Of a DNA stretch of 14,080 nucleotides, positions 1-6,681 are shown one piece after another (the first letter of the stretch is position 1; every line of letters begins with the position of its first letter). A program made the position numbers and the translations under genes. The notes beneath the pieces were generated by a model. That model worked only from the letters and a program-made list of their open reading frames with translations. It was not told the DNA's origin and ran no database searches. The stretch lies in NCBI GenBank assembly GCA_000438115.1, contig FR903599.1, forward strand, positions 17,865 through 31,944, given 5' to 3'. The stretch comes from Prevotella sp. CAG:617. GTDB taxonomy: Bacteria; Bacteroidota; Bacteroidia; Bacteroidales; Bacteroidaceae.

Positions 1-510
1 CTCGAACCGCTCTGCCGGGAGCTGAAGCTGCTCGACCCCGAATACTACCACATCTGCGATCTGCGAAACAGCAAGCGCGTGGTACATGCGCTCGAAATCT
101 GCTACATGAGCGGAAAGACCTACACCTCTTTCCGAAAGCAGCAACCCAAGCCGCGCCCTTTCAGCATACTGCGTTTGGGACTTCAGCGCGAACGGCAGTC
201 ACTTTACGAGCGGATAAACCGCCGCGTTGACCAGATGATGGACGAGGGGCTGCTTGACGAAGCACAAAAACTAATTCCGCTACAACACCTGAACTCGCTC
301 AACACCGTTGGCTACAAAGAACTATTCAAATACTTTTCAGGCGAATGGAGCCTTGATTTTGCCATTGAAAAAATCAAGCAAAACACCCGCATATATTCCC
401 GCAAACAAATGACGTGGATGCGCCGTAACAGCGACATACACTGGTTTATGCCGGAAGACGAAGCTGAAATAAGAAAATTTATCACTTCTAATCTGTCTGC
501 AAAAGCGTAA
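1..510 (+). CDS. miaA: tRNA dimethylallyltransferase, C-terminal part (5' truncated by window)
   Basis: MiaA transfers a dimethylallyl group to N6 of A37 in tRNAs reading codons that begin with U; it is a cytoplasmic tRNA-modifying enzyme. The frame is open from base 1 and ends at TAA 508-510, showing 169 residues. Full proteins are about 300 residues, so the N-terminal half with the P-loop is outside the window. Visible family features are the segment LRNSKRVVHALEI (the usual D-x-x-N-x-R-R-x-x-R-A-L-E region, where this copy has LRNSKRV), then RLGLQRERQSLYERINRRVD, GLLDEA, LNTVGYKEL, and the C-terminal stretch IKQNTRIYSRKQMTWMRR that is typical of MiaA (TR-x-YA/SKRQxTWxR). ATG codons inside this frame (for example at 79) are internal, because homology continues upstream of them. 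The next gene starts 40 bases later behind its own promoter. Confidence 0.93.
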   Translation, partial: LEPLCRELKLLDPEYYHICDLRNSKRVVHALEICYMSGKTYTSFRKQQPKPRPFSILRLGLQRERQSLYERINRRVDQMMDEGLLDEAQKLIPLQHLNSLNTVGYKELFKYFSGEWSLDFAIEKIKQNTRIYSRKQMTWMRRNSDIHWFMPEDEAEIRKFITSNLSAKA

Positions 511-515
511 ATTAC

Positions 516-523
516 TACTTTTG
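516..523 (+). promoter_or_regulatory. Bacteroidota -7 promoter element before the PBP1A gene
   Basis: TACTTTTG matches the Bacteroidota consensus TAnnTTTG exactly. An imperfect -33 element, TCTG, lies at 492-495 inside the end of miaA, 20 bases upstream. The start codon at 551 is 27 bases downstream, so the 5' leader would be short. This promoter also argues against the in-frame TTG at 521 as a start, because that codon lies inside the element. Confidence 0.6.
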
Positions 524-550
524 CACCACACATACAGTTCGAAAAATTAT

Positions 551-3139
551 ATGAGCAAAAACAAAAACGGTTTTGTTGCAAAACTTATTGCAGCCTGCAG
601 ATTTATCAAAAACAAACTTGCTGCCGTATGGCATTGGTATAAATCATGCTTTATAGGCCAGCCGTGGTACAAGAAACTGATTGCCACCGTCCTGTCGTTC
701 CTGGCCTTCGTTATTTTCTACATTTTTGCAGTCAGCGTCAACCTTTTCTGGCTGTTCGGACGCTCTCCGTCCATCCACTCCATCATGAATCCCAAAACGG
801 CAGCTGCCTCTGAAGTATACAGTGCCGATGGCGTACTGATTGGAAAATACTTTAACGAAAACCGCCAACCGGTCCCCTACGACTCCATCAGTCCCATGTT
901 TTTCAAGACGCTCATCTCCACAGAAGACGAACGTTTCTATCAGCATCACGGCATTGACTACCGCGGCATTTTTGCAGCACTAAAGGATGCTACCCACGGC
1001 CATGCCCGCGGTGCCTCGACCATCACACAACAGCTGGTCAAAAACATGTTCCGCGTGCGAACGGAATATTCAACCGGCCTGTTGGGCTACATTCCCGGTG
1101 TCAAGATTCTTGTAATGAAAAGCAAGGAAATGATATTGGCAACAGCCTTGGAAATGTTCTACGACAAGAAGGAAATCCTGACCATGTATGCCAATACCGT
1201 CGACTTCGGGTCAAATGCCTACGGAATCAAAACCGCAGCACGCACCTATTTCAACACCACGCCCAAAGAGCTAAAAGTTGAACAGTCGGCCGTTTTGGTA
1301 GGACTGCTCAAGGCTACTTCAGCCTACAATCCCAAGATCAATCCCAAAAACAGCAAGCGCCGCCGTGACGTAGTGCTCAATAATCTCTATACCCACAAAC
1401 ACATCACGAAAGCCGAATGCGACTCGCTGCAACAACTTCCCATTGACCTTGATTTTAAAGTTGAAAACGTATATGACGGAATTGCTCCATACTTCCGTCA
1501 GGCCGTGGTCAATGAACTTAAAGAGAAACTTCCCGAAGTCGATCCCTATTCCGATGGTCTGAAAATCTATACCACACTGGATACGCGCATGCAAAAAGCA
1601 GCAGAGCAAGCCGTCAACAAACAGATGAAGATCGTTCAGCGCAACTTCAAGAACCATTGGGGAAAGCGCGAACCTTGGGTAGATGAAAACGGCAACGTAA
1701 TCCCTAACTTCATCGAAAAACTGGCTACAAACTCTGACACTTACAAAAAACTGGCCAACCGTTTTGTAGATTCGCCCGACTCCGTAGACTACTACATGAA
1801 CCTGCCTCATCCCGTTACGGTATTTGACTACGACGGCCCCAAGGAAATGGTTATGTCGTCCATGGACTCCATCCGCTATATGGTAAAATTCATGCACACG
1901 GGCTTTGTGGCCATGGAACCACAAAACGGAGAGGTAAAAGCATGGGTTGGTGATATTGATTTCAAAAGCTGGAAATACGACAAAGTCACGGCCATGCGCC
2001 AGCCGGGTTCAACCTTCAAACTCTTTGTTTACGCTGCAGCAATGAATCAGGGACTTACCCCCTGCGACCGCCGACGCGACAGCTACATCCGCATGAATGT
2101 GTACGACCCCGTCAAACACGAAACTACCGTATGGCAACCCTCGAACGCCAACGGCCGTTTCTCAGGCGACTCCATTCCGCTGCGCGCGGCCTTTGCCCGC
2201 AGTATCAACACCATTGCCGTAAAATTAGGGCAGGAAGTAGGTATCAGCAATGTGATTCAGGTGGCTCAGTCCATGGGTATCAAATCTCCGCTTGACGACA
2301 CTCCCTCTCTGGCATTGGGTTCAAGCGACGTTAACCTGCTAGAATTGGTCAACGCCTATGGCACTGTTGCTAACGATGGCGTTCACGTTGACCCCGTACT
2401 GGTAACAAAAGTTGTTGACAGAGACGGAAACACCATTTACGAAGCTTCCAACGAATCACGGCAGGCCATCCCCTACCGCACGGCCTTCTTCATGCAACAA
2501 ATGCTTATGGCCGGAACTCACGACGGCGGCGGTACGTCACTTTCGCTGAACGGATACATCGGACAATTCAGCAGAGAGCTTGATTATGGTGGTAAAACCG
2601 GAACCTCAAATAATCATTCCGACGCCTGGTTTGTAGGTGTTACGCCTAATCTGGTCGGAGGTGCCTGGGTGGGTGGCGAATATCGCAGCATTCACTTCCG
2701 CACCGGCGCTTTAGGACAAGGAAGCCGTACAGCGCTCCCCATCTTCGGCTACTTTATGGAAGCCGTCATGAAGAATCCTCAACTGCGTCAGAAATACGGT
2801 CACCGCTTCGGACCGGCCAAAGAAGACATCAGCAGCGACTTATACAACTGTTCCTACTCCACTCCAAAAGTAGAAACCGACACAGCTGCCGTAGACTCAA
2901 CGTCTGTTGTCGACTTCGAGAATTTGGATGAAGGACTGCTGCAGGAAGACGGTTCTGAAACCCCTAACGGTACACAACCGACCAATAACAATGAAGAAAG
3001 CGTTCCTGCCCAGGCGGGAAAACAAAAAGAAGTAACTTCACCCGACGAATCTACACCGCCCACACAGGAAAAGGCCAACAAAAAGCCCAAAAAGAGAAAA
3101 AGCGGCGGTACAGTGGAAGGTGCAGGCGGTCTGATTTAA
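551..3139 (+). CDS. mrcA: Class A penicillin-binding protein (PBP1A type), bifunctional peptidoglycan synthase
   Basis: This 862-residue inner-membrane enzyme polymerises lipid II into glycan strands and cross-links the stem peptides in the periplasm. A basic cytoplasmic N-terminus is followed by one membrane anchor at about residues 43-70. The GT51 transglycosylase domain follows: catalytic Glu125 in TEDERFYQHHG, then GASTITQQLVKN (154-165) and KSKEMILATALE. The transpeptidase domain has the nucleophile Ser487 in PGSTFK (SxxK), SIN at 551-553 (SxN) and KTGTS at 682-686. A low-complexity tail of about 80 residues, rich in Ser, Thr, Pro, Glu and Lys, ends the protein; it is probably disordered and periplasmic. 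ATG at 551 is chosen because the alternative in-frame TTG at 521 overlaps the promoter. All catalytic motifs are intact. No close gene partner in the window acts on cell wall except possibly the DUF5715-like gene at 7937-8758. Confidence 0.95.
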   Translation: MSKNKNGFVAKLIAACRFIKNKLAAVWHWYKSCFIGQPWYKKLIATVLSFLAFVIFYIFAVSVNLFWLFGRSPSIHSIMNPKTAAASEVYSADGVLIGKYFNENRQPVPYDSISPMFFKTLISTEDERFYQHHGIDYRGIFAALKDATHGHARGASTITQQLVKNMFRVRTEYSTGLLGYIPGVKILVMKSKEMILATALEMFYDKKEILTMYANTVDFGSNAYGIKTAARTYFNTTPKELKVEQSAVLVGLLKATSAYNPKINPKNSKRRRDVVLNNLYTHKHITKAECDSLQQLPIDLDFKVENVYDGIAPYFRQAVVNELKEKLPEVDPYSDGLKIYTTLDTRMQKAAEQAVNKQMKIVQRNFKNHWGKREPWVDENGNVIPNFIEKLATNSDTYKKLANRFVDSPDSVDYYMNLPHPVTVFDYDGPKEMVMSSMDSIRYMVKFMHTGFVAMEPQNGEVKAWVGDIDFKSWKYDKVTAMRQPGSTFKLFVYAAAMNQGLTPCDRRRDSYIRMNVYDPVKHETTVWQPSNANGRFSGDSIPLRAAFARSINTIAVKLGQEVGISNVIQVAQSMGIKSPLDDTPSLALGSSDVNLLELVNAYGTVANDGVHVDPVLVTKVVDRDGNTIYEASNESRQAIPYRTAFFMQQMLMAGTHDGGGTSLSLNGYIGQFSRELDYGGKTGTSNNHSDAWFVGVTPNLVGGAWVGGEYRSIHFRTGALGQGSRTALPIFGYFMEAVMKNPQLRQKYGHRFGPAKEDISSDLYNCSYSTPKVETDTAAVDSTSVVDFENLDEGLLQEDGSETPNGTQPTNNNEESVPAQAGKQKEVTSPDESTPPTQEKANKKPKKRKSGGTVEGAGGLI

Positions 3140-3242
3140 CCTTTCGTTATCCTGCGATACTTTAAAGTTAAGAAACAGTTCATATTCACGCGCCGGTATG
3201 CCAAGAGCCTCTGCCGACGCATTTTTTTCACCGTTCTCCTTT

Positions 3243-3818
3243 ATGAAAAGTTACCCGATACATATTAAAAATATGGTATGCAGACGATGCATTATGGCCG
3301 TAGAACAAATACTGAGCGAACTCGGCATTAATCCGCAGCGCGTAGAATTGGGTACAGTCACACTATCGGCCCCTTTGTTGCCAGAACAACGGGAAGCATT
3401 GCTTAAAATCCTTGAAGAATACGGATTTGAACTGCTTGATGACAAACGCCAACAAATCATTGAGCAAATACGGACTGCCGTCATTGAATACGTTCACTAC
3501 TACACGCCGCAAGCCGAAAAGCCGAAGCTATCCAGTTTTATTTGTGAGAAATGCCACTACGATTACAGCTTTCTGAGCAAATTGTTCTCCGAAGCCAATG
3601 GTGTCACCATTGAACGTTATTGCATAGCCCAGAAAATAGAGCGCATCAAGGAACTGCTCATTTACGACGAGCTGAGTATCAGTCAGATTGCCGACCTGAT
3701 GAACTACTCCAGCGTGGCCCACCTGAGTGCCCAGTTCAAACATGCCACCGGCATGTCGCCTTCAGCATTCAAACAATTGAACCACCATCCTCTGCGTCCG
3801 CTGGACAAAATCCGATAA
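3243..3818 (+). CDS. AraC-family regulator with N-terminal HMA-like metal-binding domain, next to copA
   Basis: From ATG 3243 the protein has 191 residues. Residues 1-65 look like a ferredoxin-fold heavy-metal-associated domain: IHIKNMVCRRCIMAVEQIL carries Cys13-x-x-Cys16 and ends with an EEYGFEL segment like the end of HMA domains. Residues 95-180 form a C-terminal AraC DNA-binding region with two helix-turn-helix units, including SISQIADLMNYSSVAHLSAQFKHATGMSP, here described by its parts SISQIADL, SSVAHLSAQF and GMSPSAFKQL. An extra CxxC (Cys101, Cys104, followed by His105) lies at the start of this region. Its position 77 bases upstream of a Cu(I) ATPase gene suggests it senses copper and controls that gene; this is inference. 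The in-frame ATG at 3198 would add 15 residues unlike the domain and is less likely. No clean TAnnTTTG promoter was seen upstream. Confidence 0.85.
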   Translation: MKSYPIHIKNMVCRRCIMAVEQILSELGINPQRVELGTVTLSAPLLPEQREALLKILEEYGFELLDDKRQQIIEQIRTAVIEYVHYYTPQAEKPKLSSFICEKCHYDYSFLSKLFSEANGVTIERYCIAQKIERIKELLIYDELSISQIADLMNYSSVAHLSAQFKHATGMSPSAFKQLNHHPLRPLDKIR

Positions 3819-3826
3819 ATCTTATC

Positions 3827-3878
3827 CATAATTATGTAAAAGACGTAAGGAGAAAGTAATGTACCTTTGCCTGCAAAG
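3827..3878 (+). promoter_or_regulatory. copA promoter region with candidate operator repeats
   Basis: The -7 element TACCTTTG lies at 3862-3869 and fits TAnnTTTG exactly; no good -33 TTTG is seen at the usual distance, as is common for activated promoters. Around it are a 10-base palindrome CATAATTATG (3827-3836), three copies of GTAA at 3836, 3845 and 3856, spaced 9 and 11 bases and so close to one helical turn, and an inverted repeat CTTTGC-CT-GCAAAG (3865-3878) that overlaps the -7 element. AraC-type proteins usually bind direct half-sites at helical spacing, so the GTAA series is a reasonable candidate site for the adjacent regulator. The promoter call is firmer than the operator calls. 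Confidence 0.5.
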
Positions 3879-3895
3879 AAACATTCCCTTTACGT

Positions 3896-6367
3896 ATGTC
3901 AACAATACAACAGATTTTTCCAGTTGTCGGCATGAGTTGCGCCGCCTGCGCCACCCGTGTCAACAAAACCCTGCAAAAGGTTGCAGGTGTTACCGAATCA
4001 CAAGTCAACTACGCCTCGGCCATGGCTTACGTCACGTTTGATGCACAGTTGTGCTCAGCACAGGTGTTGCAACAGGCCGTACGGGACGCCGGTTATGACC
4101 TGCTGATAGAGACCGACCGGGAAAAAGCCATGACACAGGCCGACGAAATCCGTCGGCGCCAGTACGAAAAGCTAAAACAACGGGCCATACTGGCCATGGC
4201 TTTTGCTGTAATCATCATGATTGCCGGCCATTGGACCGACCGCTCGCTGACTGCAAGAATCCTGGTGTGCCTGCTTTCCACACCGGTTGTCTTCGGATTG
4301 GGCCGCGGTTTCTTTACCAATGCATGGAAGCAACTCCGTCAGCACACATCGAACATGGATACTCTGGTGGCCACCAGCACCTCGGTAGCCTACCTTTTCA
4401 GTCTTTTCAACCTGCTTTTCCCCGAATTCTGGCGGCAGCGCGGCATTGAGCCTCACCTCTACTTTGAATCGTCGGCCATGATTATTGCCTTTATCCTACT
4501 GGGGCGCCTGCTTGAAAACAAAGCCAAGCAACAAACCTCGACAGCCATACGCAAGCTCATGAACCTGCAGCCGCAAACCGTCACGCGCATCGGCGCTGAA
4601 GGCGACCAAATCATTTCCATCAATCAAGTGCAGGCCGACGACATTATCCGCGTTCGTCCGGGCGAACGAATAGCCGCCGACGGCATTGTAACTGAAGGAA
4701 CCTCCTACGTAGACGAAAGCATGCTAAGTGGTGAATACATGCCCAAGAGCAAAACTTCGGGCTGCAGAGTCTACGCCGGAACCATCAACCAACAAGGCGC
4801 CTTTTGCTTCCGCGCCACCCAAACCGGCAAACAAACGATGCTTTCGCAAATCATCCGCATGGTACAGGAAGCCCAAGGCAGCAAGCCGCCCGTACAGCAG
4901 CTGGCCGACAAGGTGGCCGGCGTGTTTGTCCCCACCATCATCACCCTGTCCGTCATTACACTGCTGGGCTGGTGGATATGGGCGCCACAGGCCGGATTCA
5001 CCCACGGCGTGGTAGCCATGATTACGGTACTCATCATAGCCTGCCCCTGCGCCTTGGGACTGGCAACTCCCACGGCCATCATGGTAGGAATTGGGAAAGG
5101 GGCTTCCAGCGGCATTCTGGTCAAACATGCCGAAAGCCTGGAAACGGCACGGAAAATAGACACCCTCGTATTCGACAAAACCGGTACGCTCACCAAGGGA
5201 CAACCTGAAGTAACGGAACAAGTATGGACCGCATCGCCCTCATCAGCGGAACAGGCCCTGCTGTATGGAATGGAGAGCAGGTCCGAACATCCGCTGGCAG
5301 CCGCTCTTATCCAACACCTCAAGCCGCTCAACCTGCCCGACATGACGCCCGACCATTTCCGCTCAATTCCCGGACGCGGCATTACGGCTCAGTTTGACAA
5401 TGGTACGTACTACGCCGGCAACGCGGCCCTGCTCCGTGAAAACGGTGTGACCGTTCCGGACACCATCTGGCAGCAAGCCGAAAAATGGAGCGTAAACGGA
5501 AAAACCGTCATCTACTTTGCTTCGTCACAACGGCTGTTGGCCGTATTTTCCATTGCCGACCCCATAAAACCCACCACACCGGCGGCACTCAAGCAACTGC
5601 AACAAATGGGGCTGGAAGCATGGATGCTGACCGGCGACCAACCGGAAACGGCTCATGCCATTGCCCGGGAAACGGGCATAAGCCACGTAAAAGCCGGACT
5701 CCTGCCCAAAGACAAAGCTGACTTTATTCGCCAGCTCCAGGCTGAAGGGCGTCGCGTGGCCATGATTGGCGACGGCATCAACGACAGCGCAGCCCTGGCC
5801 GCCGCCGACCTGAGCATTGCCATGGGTCACGGCAGCGACATTGCCATGGATACGGCCATGGTAACCATCCTGTCCTCCGACCTCGAAAAAATACCGGAAC
5901 TCATCCGTCTTTCGCACCTCACGGTGCGCACAATCCGTCAAAACCTGTTTTGGGCCTTTTTCTACAACCTTGTCAGTGTGCCCATTGCGGCCGGCGTGCT
6001 CTACCCAGTCAACGGTTTCCTGCTCAATCCTGCCATAGGCGGTGCTGCCATGGCGCTCAGCAGTGTCAGCGTGGTAGCCAACAGCCTGCGTCTGAAACGC
6101 AAAAAAACGGGAAATGAAATGATGTCAACCTCAACCATAAAACAGACTCACATGAAAAAAGAATTCAATGTATCCGGCATGATGTGCATGCACTGCCGTG
6201 CCCACGTAGAAAAAGCACTTAACAAAATCGACGGCGTCAGTGCCACGGTTACGCTCGACCCGCCTGTGGCTACAGTCAGCTTCAGCCACGGCGAGCTACC
6301 CCTGGAGCAACTGCAGCAAATCGTCACCGAGGAAGCCGGTGAATACAAACTCACCCCTCGTGAATAA
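3896..6367 (+). CDS. copA: Cu(I)-exporting P1B-type ATPase with N- and C-terminal HMA domains
   Basis: This 823-residue membrane pump uses ATP to export Cu(I) (or Ag(I)) from the cytoplasm. Domains in order are: HMA1 with GMSCAACA (Cys15, Cys18); membrane helices from about residue 96; the actuator domain with SGEYMPKSK (278-286); the metal-site helix with CPC (383-385); the phosphorylation site Asp427 in DKTGTLT; SEHPLA (463-468) for nucleotide binding; TGD (579-581); GDGINDSAAL (625-634); then the last two helices with YN (690-691) and M719 with SS (722-723). CPC, YN and MxxSS together mark the Cu(I) class P1B-1. A second HMA domain, GMMCMHC (Cys764, Cys767), fills residues about 755-820 after a polar linker. 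The linker contains Met742, Met743 and Met753 and follows a seven-A run at 6101-6107 (see findings). The gene has its own promoter and follows the HMA-AraC regulator. Confidence 0.95.
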   Translation: MSTIQQIFPVVGMSCAACATRVNKTLQKVAGVTESQVNYASAMAYVTFDAQLCSAQVLQQAVRDAGYDLLIETDREKAMTQADEIRRRQYEKLKQRAILAMAFAVIIMIAGHWTDRSLTARILVCLLSTPVVFGLGRGFFTNAWKQLRQHTSNMDTLVATSTSVAYLFSLFNLLFPEFWRQRGIEPHLYFESSAMIIAFILLGRLLENKAKQQTSTAIRKLMNLQPQTVTRIGAEGDQIISINQVQADDIIRVRPGERIAADGIVTEGTSYVDESMLSGEYMPKSKTSGCRVYAGTINQQGAFCFRATQTGKQTMLSQIIRMVQEAQGSKPPVQQLADKVAGVFVPTIITLSVITLLGWWIWAPQAGFTHGVVAMITVLIIACPCALGLATPTAIMVGIGKGASSGILVKHAESLETARKIDTLVFDKTGTLTKGQPEVTEQVWTASPSSAEQALLYGMESRSEHPLAAALIQHLKPLNLPDMTPDHFRSIPGRGITAQFDNGTYYAGNAALLRENGVTVPDTIWQQAEKWSVNGKTVIYFASSQRLLAVFSIADPIKPTTPAALKQLQQMGLEAWMLTGDQPETAHAIARETGISHVKAGLLPKDKADFIRQLQAEGRRVAMIGDGINDSAALAAADLSIAMGHGSDIAMDTAMVTILSSDLEKIPELIRLSHLTVRTIRQNLFWAFFYNLVSVPIAAGVLYPVNGFLLNPAIGGAAMALSSVSVVANSLRLKRKKTGNEMMSTSTIKQTHMKKEFNVSGMMCMHCRAHVEKALNKIDGVSATVTLDPPVATVSFSHGELPLEQLQQIVTEEAGEYKLTPRE
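6152..6367 (+). other. C-terminal HMA (CopZ-like) module of CopA, possible internal start
   Basis: From the in-frame ATG at 6152 the reading frame would give a complete 71-residue CopZ-like copper chaperone: MKKEFNVSGMMCMHC, then a full beta-alpha-beta-beta-alpha-beta HMA pattern ending in EYKLTPRE. As written, it is the last domain of the 823-residue ATPase. The preceding linker reads like former intergenic sequence, and the ATG sits where a free chaperone gene would begin. No Shine-Dalgarno is seen, but that is usual in this phylum. Separate production of this module is inferred, not shown. Confidence 0.4.
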
Positions 6368-6389
6368 CCTCACTCCGCAAGAACATGTT

Positions 6390-6428
6390 CCGGCGGCATT
6401 ACTGCACCAAAAGCAGCGATGCCGCCGG
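6390..6428 (+). terminator. Strong hairpin downstream of copA, probable terminator without T-run
   Basis: A perfect 10-base inverted repeat, CCGGCGGCAT (6390-6399) and ATGCCGCCGG (6419-6428), continues after a two-base imperfect step into CTGC/GCAG (6402-6405, 6413-6416), with loop ACCAAAA. It begins 22 bases after the copA stop. There is no run of T's after it, so it may act as an mRNA 3'-end stabiliser or an imperfect terminator. Confidence 0.5.
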
Positions 6429-6496
6429 AGTGTGTTCATGCGACATCCTTTGCACATGCCTTCCCCCGAAAAAGACAGACCAAAGCTTCCCCCCCC

Positions 6497-6545
6497 AAAA
6501 AAATTCTAAGAGCCGTTTTCATCTTCACGACATACCGGAAAACGG
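6497..6545 (-). terminator. Possible terminator of the minus-strand DUF5715-HD operon
   Basis: On the minus strand, CCGTTTTC and GAAAACGG (plus-strand positions 6538-6545 and 6513-6520) can pair around a 17-base loop, followed nine bases later by a run of seven T's (plus-strand A's at 6497-6503). It lies about 137 bases beyond the HD gene's stop, a longer distance than usual, so this is a tentative call. Confidence 0.3.
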
Positions 6546-6681
6546 AATCGGACAAAACCTGTGGGAAAAAAGATGCCGGAAAGGAAAAACTACCTCCCGC
6601 ATAAAAAAACTAAAGTCCCGGATTTTTTCATTAAGGTGCCGCCCCTGCATTCTGAACAAAAAAGAAGCATGCCGGACGAAG

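Larger units (their letters stand above)
6368..6681. other. Gene-free spacer between convergent copA and HD genes
   Basis: No supported coding region is seen in these 314 bases. Frames that stay open here lack family features and run across the minus-strand gene. The stretch holds the hairpin at 6390-6428, a C8-A7 homopolymer pair (6489-6496 and 6497-6503), and a second inverted repeat at 6513-6545. No TAnnTTTG promoter element was found on either strand, so an independent small RNA is not supported. Confidence 0.6.

Noticed and set aside
521..550. Upstream TTG start for the PBP1A gene
   Set aside because: The codon lies inside the TAnnTTTG promoter element, and ATG 551 with a basic N-terminus is a normal start.
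1319..1924. 201-codon antisense frame inside the PBP1A gene
   Set aside because: Shadow of a well-supported gene with intact catalytic motifs; no family features.
4724..5382. Overlapping antisense and out-of-frame open frames within copA
   Set aside because: They fall in the GC-rich coding part of the ATPase and have no family features.
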